Shown one piece after another: positions 8,155 to 16,332 of a stretch of 64,000 nt of DNA (positions are counted from its first letter, which is position 1; each line of letters starts with the position of its first letter). Origin of the DNA: Streptomyces sp. NBC_00285 (GTDB lineage Bacteria > Actinomycetota > Actinomycetes > Streptomycetales > Streptomycetaceae). The position numbers were made by a program, and so were the translations under genes. Location: the NCBI RefSeq assembly GCF_036174265.1, contig NZ_CP108055.1, forward strand, positions 3,410,001 through 3,474,000. Reading direction: 5' to 3'. The notes beneath the pieces are model-generated. The model had not been told where the DNA came from, did no database searches, and was given only the letters and a program-made list of their open reading frames with translations.

Positions 8155-9573
8155 GTGCCCGACACCCCCCTCCCACCCCTGCTCGAAGCGATCCTCGGCG
8201 TCGGTACCGACCTCGACCTGCGCACCACCCTCCAGCACATCGTGGACAGCGCCGCCGAGCTGACCGGCGCCCGGTGCGCGGCACTGGACACGACGGATCC
8301 CGGGCAGGACGGGCTCAGCGCGATCCGCACTCCGGTGCCCGTGCCACCGCCGCCGGCCGGGATCAGCGTGCCGATCCGGGTCCACGACGGCGTCTTCGGC
8401 ACCCTGCACCTCGCCGGCGAGGACGCCTTCACGGCGGAGGACGAACAGCTCCTGCACGTCCTGGCCGACCGGGCCGGCAGCGCGATCGGCAACGCCCGGC
8501 TCTACGAGGCCGCCTGCCGGCGTGAGCGCTGGATCGAGGGCGCGGCAGCCGTCACCACCGCGCTGCTCACCGGGGAGAGCGCCGCCGACGCCCTCATGAC
8601 GGTCGCCGAGCAGGCCCGCATCCTCGCCGACGCCGCCGCGGGCGTCATCCTCCAGCGCACCCCCGAGGGCGGCATGGAGATCGTGACGGCGTCGACGTAC
8701 GACGATCCCGGCGGCGTCGTCGGCACGACCATCGAGCCCGGCAGCGCGGTACTGGAGCAACTGCTCGGCGGGGAACCGGTGTTCATCGAGGACTCGGCGA
8801 CCGACCCCCGCATGACCACGCACGTACGGCACCGGTTCGGGCCCAGCATGATGCTGCCGCTGCAGGCCGACGGCACACTGATCGGCACCCTCGCGCTCCC
8901 CCGGCGGCGCGGCGACCGGCCGTACACGCCCGTCGAGCGGCTGCTGGCCGTGCAGTTCGCCTCCCAGGCCGCCCTCGCCCTGGTCCTCGCCGACGCCAGG
9001 CACCAGCGCGAGCGGCTCGCGGTGTACGAGGACCGCGACCGCATCGCCCGCGATCTGCACGACCTGGTCGTCCAACGGCTGTTCGCCACCGGCATGATGC
9101 TGGAGTCGACCCAGCGGCGCTGCCCCGCCGCCGACGTCCAGGACGGCCTCGGCCTAGCGGTGGACGAGCTCCAGTCGACGATCCAGGAGGTCCGCACGGC
9201 GATCTTCACGCTCCAGCAGCCACCCGCCGACGCCCCGACCAGCTTCCGGGGCAAGGTGCTCAGGGAGACGGCGGGAGCGGCCGCCCTGCTCGGGTTCAAG
9301 CCGTCCGCCGTCTTCACCGGCGCCGTGGAGGCCCTCGTCCCCGAGCAGGTCGCCGCCCGTCTCCTCGCCACCCTGCGCCGGGCCCTCGCGGAAGCCTCCC
9401 GCCGCCCCGGCGTCTCCCGTGTCGACGTCGGCGTAGACGCGACGGTGAGACTGCCCGACGGACGCGGCGGCGTACGCCTGACCGTGCATGACGACGGCAC
9501 CGCACCCCGCTCCGGTACGGCCGCCGCCTCGCCCGGCTCCGGTACGACCGTCACCTGGCAGTCGCCCCTGTGA
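8155..9573 (+). CDS. GAF-domain sensor histidine kinase with degenerate ATPase domain
   Basis: A 472-residue cytosolic DevS-like protein: a short GAF domain (about 8-120), a second GAF domain (about 130-275), then a HisKA_3 helix with the phospho-acceptor His302 in RIARDLHDLVVQRLF. The C-terminal HATPase region is unusual. The N-box asparagine expected in LVREALSNVVRHA-type sequence is missing (here LRRALAEASRRPG), and the glycine-rich ATP lid is replaced by a Ser/Gly/Ala tail, although VHDDG remains. Autokinase activity is therefore doubtful. No partner response regulator adjoins it. GTG at 8155 follows the mbl stop by 10 bp, so it is probably co-transcribed with mbl. Confidence 0.75.
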   Translation: MPDTPLPPLLEAILGVGTDLDLRTTLQHIVDSAAELTGARCAALDTTDPGQDGLSAIRTPVPVPPPPAGISVPIRVHDGVFGTLHLAGEDAFTAEDEQLLHVLADRAGSAIGNARLYEAACRRERWIEGAAAVTTALLTGESAADALMTVAEQARILADAAAGVILQRTPEGGMEIVTASTYDDPGGVVGTTIEPGSAVLEQLLGGEPVFIEDSATDPRMTTHVRHRFGPSMMLPLQADGTLIGTLALPRRRGDRPYTPVERLLAVQFASQAALALVLADARHQRERLAVYEDRDRIARDLHDLVVQRLFATGMMLESTQRRCPAADVQDGLGLAVDELQSTIQEVRTAIFTLQQPPADAPTSFRGKVLRETAGAAALLGFKPSAVFTGAVEALVPEQVAARLLATLRRALAEASRRPGVSRVDVGVDATVRLPDGRGGVRLTVHDDGTAPRSGTAAASPGSGTTVTWQSPL

Positions 9574-9580
9574 AGGCGGC

Positions 9581-10204
9581 TCAGGCCATCTCCAGTGCGC
9601 TGCCCTCCGGGCGGAACCGCTCCAGCCGCCGCGGCGGCACGATGCTCGGCAGCAGCATCTCCCACATCAGGGTGGTCTCCTCGGACAGGTCGGCCCGACC
9701 GCTGAGGACCTGGGAACTGAGCTGCAGCCCGGTCCAGGAACCGACGATGAGCCGGGCCACCCGGCCGGGGTCGAGGTCCGCCTTCACGTCCCCGCGCCGC
9801 TGTGCCTGCACCAGGCACTCCCGGAAGAGTTCGATCCACCGTGTGTAGGGCTCGTGGACGATGCCCGTCCTGGAGCTCCGGTCGACGACCAGTCGGATGC
9901 CGGCCCGCACCCGGACGTCCGCCACCAGCCGCCGGGCCATGGAGTGCACGGTGTCGATGACGGTCTGCACGCCGGGCTTCCCGGCCTCCGCGACCGGCTC
10001 CAGTGCGTTGAACTGCTCGGCGATGAGGGCCTGGGCGAGCTCCTCCTTCGAACCGAAGTGGAAGTAGAGCGCGCCCTTGGTCACCCCGGCCTCCTTGACG
10101 ATGTCGGCGAGTGACGTGCCGTGGAAGCCCTCGGCGTCGAAAGCGCGGGCCGCCCCGTCGAGAATGGCCGACCGGGTGGCCTCCGCGCGTTCCTGCCTGA
10201 CCAT
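9581..10204 (-). CDS. TetR-family gamma-butyrolactone-receptor-like regulator (ScbR/CprB type)
   Basis: A 207-residue regulator whose N-terminus carries the hallmark of the ArpA/ScbR/CprB group: MVRQERAEATR, then AGVTKGALYFHFGSKEELA in the recognition helix. The length and the C-terminal ligand domain (about 80-200, with Trp at WIELFRE and GSWTGLQ) also fit. Known members bind gamma-butyrolactones or related signals and repress antibiotic or development genes. No butenolide/butyrolactone synthase gene (afsA/scbA type) is nearby, so this is an orphan receptor or a pseudo-receptor. The start has AGGGG 8 nt upstream. It ends 7 bp from the convergent kinase gene. Confidence 0.75.
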   Translation of the reverse strand: MVRQERAEATRSAILDGAARAFDAEGFHGTSLADIVKEAGVTKGALYFHFGSKEELAQALIAEQFNALEPVAEAGKPGVQTVIDTVHSMARRLVADVRVRAGIRLVVDRSSRTGIVHEPYTRWIELFRECLVQAQRRGDVKADLDPGRVARLIVGSWTGLQLSSQVLSGRADLSEETTLMWEMLLPSIVPPRRLERFRPEGSALEMA

Positions 10205-10266
10205 GCGACCAACCCCTGCCTGTGTCGCGACGACTCTCGTGATCAGTCTGCCTTCCCCACACCCGC

Positions 10267-10290
10267 AAAAACCAACCGACTGGTACTTTT
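10267..10290. promoter_or_regulatory. candidate autoregulator operator upstream of the ScbR-like gene
   Basis: An AT-flanked inverted repeat, ACCA-N6-TGGT with AA/TT outer pairs, 63 bp upstream of the ScbR-like start. Its layout (about 22 bp, ACC...GGT core, A/T outer parts) resembles the ARE sites that this receptor family uses for autorepression. It is imperfect: about 7 of 11 base pairs are symmetric. Confidence 0.4.
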
Positions 10291-10384
10291 CACGGTGGTT
10301 CGGAGAAGGGACCGGGGAAGCCGCCCGGGCGGGCGGGCGTGCGGCTGGGGCGAACGCGCACGTCTCAACAGCTCCGGGTCCCCG

Positions 10385-11323
10385 TCAGCAGGCGAACCAG
10401 CAGCGGACCGTGGTGCCGTCGGGTCCGGCGTGGACGCGGACGAGGTCGGCGACGAGGTTGACGATGAGCAGCCCGCGGCCGCCGCGCTGGTCCCGGGAGG
10501 GCGGCCGGCGCCCGGCCAGCAGGTCGGTGAGCTGCCCCTTGTCGCGGACCTCGCACACCACGTACCCGTCCTCGGCCCACACCCGGAGCACGCCCGCACC
10601 CCCGCCGTGCAGCACGCTGTTGGTCGTCAGCTCGGCGACGGCCAGCGCAAGGTCGTCGAGCCGTGGCCGCACGAGCCCGAGCCGCGCGCCCGCGTCCTTG
10701 GCGAGGTGCCGGGCCTCGCCGAGCACATCGGCGACGAAGGCGTGGGCCGGCACGTCCGGTGCCGGCGGCAGCGGTTCGTTGTAGCGGGAGTGCACGGCCT
10801 CGAAGTCGTACCGTGCGCTCGGCCGTTCCCGGCCGGAGTCCGCGTCGACGACCACGGGGTGGGTGGCGTAGGCGTCGGCGACGACCTGCGGATCGAGCCG
10901 CCGGGTGTCGTACGGGCACAGGATGGTGGCGTCACGGCCCCGGAAGGCGGCGTTGATCAGCGCCTCGTGCTGGACGCAGGCGGGGTATTCGGTGGCCGTA
11001 CGTCCCGCCCAGATGGGTTCGCCGACGATCGACACCCGGGTGCCGGGCGGCTGGGCGTCGGCGAAGGCGCGCAGCACGTTGGGGATGATCCGGCCCGGGT
11101 TGCGCCCGGCCTCCCGCATGTCGAGGAACCGCACGGCGGCCCCGGCGCCGATCTCCTCCTTCAGCAGCCGGAGGTTCTCGGTGGGCACGGCCACGGCCAC
11201 CGCCTCCCCGGCGGCGAGCGCCGTGCGCACGAAGGGCACGACCCCGGCGAGGTACTCGCGCTGGTCGCGGTAGAAGAGCGCGGGATGCACAAACTGATCC
11301 GCGGCCCCTGTCACTGCGTTCAC
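10385..11323 (-). CDS. MEDS-domain / HATPase anti-sigma-type regulatory protein (RsbA family)
   Basis: About 312 residues. The N-terminal half is a MEDS sensory domain (FVHPALFYRDQREYLAGVVPFV, then VGEPIWAGRT and an HEALINAAF helix), a P-loop-like fold thought to sense small molecules. The C-terminal 110 residues are a serine-kinase-type HATPase of the RsbW kind: DLALAVAELTTNSVLHGGG (N-box) and GGRGLLIVNLVADLV (lid). Proteins of this build act as anti-sigma switches. The start is uncertain; GTG at 11321-11323 is used, but an ATG at 11399-11401 would extend it. It is divergent from the STAS-ANTAR gene, which suggests a partner-switch pair. Confidence 0.7.
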   Translation of the reverse strand: MNAVTGAADQFVHPALFYRDQREYLAGVVPFVRTALAAGEAVAVAVPTENLRLLKEEIGAGAAVRFLDMREAGRNPGRIIPNVLRAFADAQPPGTRVSIVGEPIWAGRTATEYPACVQHEALINAAFRGRDATILCPYDTRRLDPQVVADAYATHPVVVDADSGRERPSARYDFEAVHSRYNEPLPPAPDVPAHAFVADVLGEARHLAKDAGARLGLVRPRLDDLALAVAELTTNSVLHGGGAGVLRVWAEDGYVVCEVRDKGQLTDLLAGRRPPSRDQRGGRGLLIVNLVADLVRVHAGPDGTTVRCWFAC

Positions 11324-11655
11324 CGGGGCGTCACCGCGCTCCCGCTCACCGGAAGGCGGTGTTGTGGCGCTTCGTGCCGGATGTCCACACCGACTCCTCA
11401 CTGCTGGCCGGACTGCCTCTCCTCCGATACGTCTCCCCTCCGGAAACGTCTCTGCCCGTAACCCTGGACGAGAGCGCGTCTACCCCCGGCGGGCGTCCGC
11501 CATGCCCCGCCGGGCCGGGTGTAGTCTTCCGGGCTCCGGGCAGGCGAACCCCGACACCGTCGGACCCCGCGCGGCCACATCCACGGTCAGGGCCGGGTTC
11601 CGGCGGCGATCGGTGACTCGACTTCGTGACGACTGTGGGGAGCAGCGAGGCGGAC
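11324..11655. other. divergent intergenic region
   Basis: This 332-bp stretch separates the MEDS/HATPase gene from the STAS-ANTAR gene. I see no convincing coding sequence and no strong inverted repeat. It presumably carries both promoters and may include the N-terminal codons of either neighbour if upstream starts are used. Confidence 0.4.
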
Positions 11656-12327
11656 ATGAGCTCAGCGGCACACACTTCGCTCGCAGGGCGACGGAACACC
11701 GTGACCGTCGAGAGCCGCCCGGACGACGACCGGGCCGTGCTCGTCCTACGCGGTGAGCTGGTCCACGGCTGCGCGGACATCCTGGCCGCAGCCTTGAAGG
11801 AGCTTCCGGACGGCACCCGCCGGATCGACCTGGACATGGGCGGCGTCTTCTTCATGGACACGGGGGGACTCCGGTTCCTGGAGGTGCTCGACACCTACGC
11901 CCGCCGCCACGGCGTGCCGGTGTCGGCGACCGGCTGGACCGGCCAGCCGCGCAGCGCCCTGGAGATGGCCGGCCTGGATCCCGGGGATCCGCTGCACGGC
12001 CCCGGGACACACCGGGAGCCCGTGCCGTCCGTGGTGGTCGCGGAGCGCACACAGCAGTTGGACCTGCTGCGCACCGAGGTCGAACAACTCCGGCAGGCGA
12101 TCGCCACCCGCCCGGTCATCGACCAGGCACGCGGGGTTCTGATGGCCACCCACGCCTGCTCCTCGGACGAGGCGTGGCACGTCCTGCGGGAGGCCTCCCA
12201 GCTCTCCAACACCAAGCTGCGCGAGGTCGCCGCGGTGGTCACGGCCGGCGCCGAGGGCAGCGGCCCGCTCCCGTCGCCCGCACTGCGCCGGGCCTTGCGG
12301 ACGGCGATCGACCACTGCCTGAAGTGA
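11656..12327 (+). CDS. STAS-domain anti-sigma antagonist fused to ANTAR RNA-binding domain
   Basis: A 223-residue two-domain protein. Residues about 15-105 are a STAS domain (VLVLRGELVHGCADILAAAL, RIDLDMGGVFFMDTGGLRFLEVL); the segment FFMDTGG sits where SpoIIAA-like proteins carry the phosphorylatable serine, here with Asp-Thr. After a coiled-coil helix (RTQQLDLLRTEVEQLRQAI) there is an ANTAR domain (RPVIDQARGVLMATHACSSDEAWHVLREAS), which binds tandem RNA hairpins to prevent termination. The combination could link sigma-factor partner switching to antitermination. ATG at 11656 is preferred (GAGG 6-8 nt before); GTG at 11626 is an alternative. Divergent from an anti-sigma ATPase. Confidence 0.75.
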   Translation: MSSAAHTSLAGRRNTVTVESRPDDDRAVLVLRGELVHGCADILAAALKELPDGTRRIDLDMGGVFFMDTGGLRFLEVLDTYARRHGVPVSATGWTGQPRSALEMAGLDPGDPLHGPGTHREPVPSVVVAERTQQLDLLRTEVEQLRQAIATRPVIDQARGVLMATHACSSDEAWHVLREASQLSNTKLREVAAVVTAGAEGSGPLPSPALRRALRTAIDHCLK

Positions 12328-12801
12328 CCTCGCCGCCGTCCGCCCCACACAGCGGAACCGGCATCGGCATCAGTACGGCAGCAGCCGCCCCGACGGGGTC
12401 CTGCGGTCGATTTCCGGCTGACGGGTGTCACGGGAGGACGAGGGTCGACGGCTGACACGAACACGGATCTGGCGGTTCATGGCGCCCTCCTCGGGCCTGG
12501 ATTGCTCTTCCCCGACACGGACCAGCCTCGCCCTTGAGACGCGCCCGCACATCGTGCCCACGGAGGCACCTGCCCTGCCTCCCCGGGACGACCGTGCCCT
12601 CTCCCGCTACTCCCGGGGGAGGACAACTACCCCCGGGGATGCCCGATCAAGCCTTCCCCGAACCGTCATCCGTCCGTGCGGACTGCGCACCCTGCCCAGA
12701 CATTCATAGTCAAGTCTTCCTAATGAACGCTTGTGAGCTTGTGCGACAAGGCCGATCATTGGCCGAATTCCGCCTGTACCGCCCATCCGCTGGAGCCCCT
12801 G
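12328..12801. other. intergenic region upstream of APC permease
   Basis: This 474-bp stretch holds the short minus-strand reading frame at 12370-12480 and is otherwise non-coding as far as I can see. An AT-rich patch around 12705-12735 is a likely promoter zone for the permease downstream. No strong terminator hairpin was found after the STAS-ANTAR stop. Confidence 0.4.
12370..12480 (-). CDS. candidate small basic protein, 36 aa
   Basis: A short frame encoding an Arg-rich 36-residue peptide starting MNRQIRVRVSRRPSSSRDTR. The support is a very good RBS, GAGGAGG with a 5-nt spacer before ATG, and a GC-rich third codon position. I know no family for it. It could be a real small protein or a chance frame, and nothing in its surroundings gives a function. 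Confidence 0.3.
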   Translation of the reverse strand: MNRQIRVRVSRRPSSSRDTRQPEIDRRTPSGRLLPY

Positions 12802-14322
12802 GTGACCGCTGGCCCCCTCACCTCAGAACCGGTCGGCGCGCCGACGGCAGCCGAGTCGGAACGCCAGAAGCTGCGCAAGCACTTCGGCCGCTTCGACATC
12901 CTGTTCTTCCTGCTGTGCACCATCGTCGGCGTGGACACCATCGGCACGGTGGCCTCCTCCGGCGCGGAGTCGTTCACCTGGCTCATCGTGCTGGCCGCGG
13001 TGTTCTTCGTCCCCTCGGCCCTGCTGACCGCCGAACTGGGGGCCGCGTTCCCCGACGAGGGCGGCCCCTACATCTGGACCAGCCGCGCCTTCGGCCGCCT
13101 GGCCGGCGCCGTCAACAACTTCCTCTACTGGATCACCAACCCGGTGTGGCTCGGCGGCACGCTCTCCGTCTCCGCCGTCACGGCCTACACGACCTTCTTC
13201 AACGACGGCAAGGACCTGAGCACCCCCGCCTTCTACGTCTTCACCGTGGCCTTCGTCTGGATCGGGGTCCTCGCCGCGATCCTCTCCTTCGACGTCGGAA
13301 AGTGGATCCCCACCATCGGCGCCTGGAGCCGCTTCCTCCTGCTCGGCCTGTTCACCGTCACCGTCGTGGTCTACGGCATCCAGCACGGCCTGCACGGATT
13401 CGGCCTCGGCGACTTCTCCCCCACGTACGCGGGCTTCGTCGTCCTGGTGCCCGTCCTGATGTTCAACTTCGTCGGCTTCGAGCTGCCCAGCACGGCGGGC
13501 GACGAGATGACCGACGCCCAGAAGGACATCCCGTACGCCGTATTCCGCAGCGCCGCACTCGCCGTACTGCTCTACGCGCTGCCGATCCTCGGCATCCTGC
13601 TCGTCCTGCCCGTCAAGACCATCACCGGCCTCGGCGGCTTCATCGACGCGATCCGCCAGGTCTTCACGGTGTACGGCGGCCACGTCACCGGCGACGGCAC
13701 CGCGACCCTGAACGGGGTCGGAAGCGTGCTCGGGGACCTGGCCGCGATCCTGTTCATCCTCACCGTGCTGTCCTCGGGCGTCACCTGGGTGATGGGCTCC
13801 GACCGCGCCCTCGCCGTCTCCGGGTACGACGGCGCTGCCCCGCGCTTCCTGGGGGTCATTTCCAGCCGCTTCGGAACCCCGGTCCGGGTCAACATCCTCA
13901 GCGGCCTGGTCTCCACGGCCGTCCTGGTCCTGGCCCACGAACTCACCAACGGCAGCGCGGCGAAACTCTTCGGCGCGGTCCTGGGCCTGGCCGTCTCCAC
14001 CACCCTGGTCAGCTATCTGGGCATCTTCCCGGCCCTGGCGGTACTCCGCCACAAGGCGCCGGAGGTCCCGCGCCCTTACAAGGCGCCCGCTCCCCTCGCC
14101 ATCAGCATCGTGCTCACCGCGTTCGTCCTGTACGCCTGCGTGCAGTTGGTCGCGCCGGGCGCTCCGTTCAACTGGTTCAGCTCCGCCTACGCCCCGGACG
14201 GCTGGAGCCACGCCGAACGCGGGAAGTACCTGCTGACGGAGCTGCTCCCGCTCATCGGGTTCATGCTCCTCGGCGTCCTGTTCTGGGCCCTGGGCAAGCC
14301 GACCCGCGCGGCCCGCCGCTGA
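12802..14322 (+). CDS. APC-family amino-acid permease
   Basis: A 506-residue integral membrane protein with about 12 predicted transmembrane helices. The N-terminal FDILFFLLCTIVGVDTIGT segment and the ELGAAFPDEGGPYIW motif place it in the amino acid-polyamine-organocation superfamily. The glutamate-containing FNFVGFELPSTAGDEM segment is the usual substrate-region helix. The likely job is proton-coupled amino acid or amine uptake at the cell membrane. GTG at 12802 is preferred because GGAG lies 6 nt upstream; ATG at 12733 would add a hydrophilic 23-residue extension without an RBS. It converges on the oxygenase gene with 37 bp between stops. Confidence 0.8.
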   Translation: MTAGPLTSEPVGAPTAAESERQKLRKHFGRFDILFFLLCTIVGVDTIGTVASSGAESFTWLIVLAAVFFVPSALLTAELGAAFPDEGGPYIWTSRAFGRLAGAVNNFLYWITNPVWLGGTLSVSAVTAYTTFFNDGKDLSTPAFYVFTVAFVWIGVLAAILSFDVGKWIPTIGAWSRFLLLGLFTVTVVVYGIQHGLHGFGLGDFSPTYAGFVVLVPVLMFNFVGFELPSTAGDEMTDAQKDIPYAVFRSAALAVLLYALPILGILLVLPVKTITGLGGFIDAIRQVFTVYGGHVTGDGTATLNGVGSVLGDLAAILFILTVLSSGVTWVMGSDRALAVSGYDGAAPRFLGVISSRFGTPVRVNILSGLVSTAVLVLAHELTNGSAAKLFGAVLGLAVSTTLVSYLGIFPALAVLRHKAPEVPRPYKAPAPLAISIVLTAFVLYACVQLVAPGAPFNWFSSAYAPDGWSHAERGKYLLTELLPLIGFMLLGVLFWALGKPTRAARR

Positions 14323-14359
14323 CGGACGGGCGGGCAGGCGGGCCGACGGGCGGGTGGCG

Positions 14360-15421
14360 TCAGGCGAGCGGTCCCAGGATCTCCTGGGATTCGACGAGCC
14401 CCTGGTCGCTGGGGGCCCCGCCCTCGCCGAAGACGCGCGCGGCCTGCAGGGCCCGGAACTCGAGATGGGCTTCGGCGGGCTTGGCATAGCCGTACCTCGC
14501 GCGGGCCTCGGCAGGGGTCAGCACTTCCTTGTTGCGCGGCGGGACACCGAGCCTGACCGGGGCGATCACCGAGACCGTGGAGGGCGAGAGCCTTTCCAGC
14601 AGGCGCAGTTCGACCCGGGCGTCGAGGTGGGCGAGCGCGAAGGACACCTTCATCACGGGCACGATGAGGACGTCGAGGAGGCGTGACTGCCGGATGCCGG
14701 CCATCTCACGCATCCAGCGCGGCATGGTGGCGATGGTCGCGACGCGCTGCGCCCTCGCCACGGCCTTGCTCACCGGCCTCGCCCAGCGCGGGGTGGGCGG
14801 CAGGACCAGCTCGGTGGTGAGGAGGTGGTTCATGGCCTGCCGGGCGATGGGGCTCGCGGACAGGCGCGGGCGCATCCGCTCGAAGTAGGCCCGGACGCCG
14901 TCACGGGTGCGGGGGACGTCGTCGGGTGAGCACGTCTGCAGTTCCGCGGCGAGGGCGCAGGCCTCCCAGTACTCCGACTCCTCCTGCTCGGTGAGCTTGC
15001 CGGGGCCGTACTTCTCGTAGGCGTAGAGGACGGAGTGCCAGCCGGTGAGCTGGATCCACAGCTGTGAGGCCGGGTCGTTGGCGTCGTAGGTGCCCTCCCC
15101 GTGGGGCAGGTGGCCGATCGCCTTGGAGTGGACCTTGACCAGGATGTCCGCGGCCTTGCACACCTCCCGCGACCCGCCGAAGGCGACCATCGCGAAGTAG
15201 CGAAGGGTCCGGTCGTAACGGGTGCGGGGGCGCTGGTAGATGCCCTGGGTCTGGTGGACGGCGGCCACCAAGGGCGGGTCGAGTTCCTCCACCACGACGG
15301 CCCGCTGGAAACCCACGGTCGGCGCGGTCGGGAAGCTCCAGACCTTCCAGACCACCGAGCCCGGGCCGAAGAAGCCGTAGTCCTCGTGCGGTTCGACCTC
15401 ACTGCGCCTCAGCTTCGTCAT
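14360..15421 (-). CDS. oxygenase MpaB / Lcp-family protein (DUF2236)
   Basis: A 353-residue protein of the DUF2236 group, related to the haem-containing latex-clearing protein and MpaB. Features seen: FGPGSVVWKVWSFPTAP near the N-terminus, the RTLRYFAMVAFGG segment, KVHSKAIGHLPHGEGTYDANDPASQLW (the histidine-bearing region conserved in the family) and TGWHSVLYAYEKYG. Members are haem-dependent oxidases; substrate unknown. ATG at 15421 has AGGGAG 7 nt upstream. It is divergent from a TetR gene across a 91-bp region filled by two palindromes, so it is the probable target of that repressor. Confidence 0.8.
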   Translation of the reverse strand: MTKLRRSEVEPHEDYGFFGPGSVVWKVWSFPTAPTVGFQRAVVVEELDPPLVAAVHQTQGIYQRPRTRYDRTLRYFAMVAFGGSREVCKAADILVKVHSKAIGHLPHGEGTYDANDPASQLWIQLTGWHSVLYAYEKYGPGKLTEQEESEYWEACALAAELQTCSPDDVPRTRDGVRAYFERMRPRLSASPIARQAMNHLLTTELVLPPTPRWARPVSKAVARAQRVATIATMPRWMREMAGIRQSRLLDVLIVPVMKVSFALAHLDARVELRLLERLSPSTVSVIAPVRLGVPPRNKEVLTPAEARARYGYAKPAEAHLEFRALQAARVFGEGGAPSDQGLVESQEILGPLA

Positions 15422-15462
15422 CCAGCCGCTCCCTGTGCTTCGCGGCGTGGGCCGCCCCTCGA

Positions 15463-15482
15463 TTACGACACTGCTGTCGTAA
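15463..15482. promoter_or_regulatory. operator 1, perfect palindrome between oxygenase and TetR genes
   Basis: TTACGACA-CTGC-TGTCGTAA, an 8-bp perfect inverted repeat with a 4-nt spacer. Its centre is 21 bp (two helical turns) from operator 2. It covers the -35 position expected for the TetR gene and lies 42 bp upstream of the oxygenase start. Confidence 0.8.
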
Positions 15483-15483
15483 A

Positions 15484-15503
15484 TTAAGACACGCGTGTCG
15501 TAA
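15484..15503. promoter_or_regulatory. operator 2 and overlapping -10 of the TetR gene
   Basis: A second copy of the same 20-bp element, TTAAGACACG-CGTGTCGTAA, with one mismatch between arms. TAAACT at 15501-15506 fits a -10 box ending 6 nt before the GTG at 15513, so the TetR transcript may be leaderless and this operator would block its own promoter. Confidence 0.75.
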
Positions 15504-15512
15504 ACTGCCAAG

Positions 15513-16172
15513 GTGTCAGCGTCCACGAATTCGGCAGACCGGCCGCGCAGGCGGCGCCCGTACGCGCCGCGCGTACCCATCGGCGAGCGCCGCGAGCAGC
15601 TGCTCGACGCGGCCCTCGCCGTGATCGTGAGCGAGGGGTACGAACGGGTCTCCATCGACGCCGTGGCGAAGCGGGCCGGTATCGCCCGGTCGGTGGTCTA
15701 CGGCGCCTTCGACGACCTCGGCGCCCTGCTGCTGGCCCTGCTCGACCGCCAGCAGGCGCGCGCCTACACACGGCTGCTGGCGACGGTCCCCGATGCGCGG
15801 GAGCTGCGCGACCCGGGCGGGTTCGCCGCGGAGACGGTACGCCGGATGTCCGCGATGCTCCACGACGATCCGGACACCTGGCGGCTGATCCTGCTGACCC
15901 CGGGCAGCATGCCTGCGGTGGTCCGCGACCGCATCGAGACGGACCGGGAACGGTTCCGGCGGCGGGTGGAACAGTGGATCTCCCTCGCCGTGGCCGGCCG
16001 GAGCGAGCCCCGGCTCGACCCGCAGATCCTCGCCCACGCGCTCGTCGCCTGCGCGGAACACTTCGGCCGCCTCGCCCTCACCGACCCGGGCAGGTTCACC
16101 CCTGAACGCCTGACCGACCAGGTGCGGTTGATCCTCGACACCGTCAACCCGTCGAGAGAACAGCCCCGTTGA
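15513..16172 (+). CDS. TetR-family transcriptional regulator
   Basis: A 219-residue regulator. After an Arg/Pro-rich N-terminal tail of about 22 residues, the helix-turn-helix runs RREQLLDAALAVIVSEGYERVSIDAVAKRAGIARSVVYGAF (about 26-66). The C-terminal domain is helical and of unknown ligand specificity. GTG at 15513 has no Shine-Dalgarno sequence, but a -10-like TAAACT ends 6 nt before it, which fits a leaderless message. Two near-identical palindromes fill the gap to the divergent MpaB-type oxygenase gene, so autoregulation and repression of that gene are the simplest reading. Confidence 0.85.
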   Translation: MSASTNSADRPRRRRPYAPRVPIGERREQLLDAALAVIVSEGYERVSIDAVAKRAGIARSVVYGAFDDLGALLLALLDRQQARAYTRLLATVPDARELRDPGGFAAETVRRMSAMLHDDPDTWRLILLTPGSMPAVVRDRIETDRERFRRRVEQWISLAVAGRSEPRLDPQILAHALVACAEHFGRLALTDPGRFTPERLTDQVRLILDTVNPSREQPR

Positions 16173-16299
16173 CCCTCGCTCCACCGGGACGCGGTCCGTG
16201 AACTCCAGGACGGCCGGCATGCGGCCGACGTGGGCTTCGACGGTGCTCTCGCGCGCCGCGCGCCGCGAGCCGAACGACGATGACGGCTGCAGCCGTGAA

Positions 16300-16331
16300 G
16301 CCGGTGACGCGAGGGGAGCCGCGTCACCGGC
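16300..16331. terminator. hairpin after the TetR gene
   Basis: GCCGGTGACGCG pairs perfectly with CGCGTCACCGGC across an 8-nt loop. It lies 128 bp after the TetR stop, between convergent genes, without a clear T-run, as is common in Streptomyces. Confidence 0.6.
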
Positions 16332-16332
16332 G

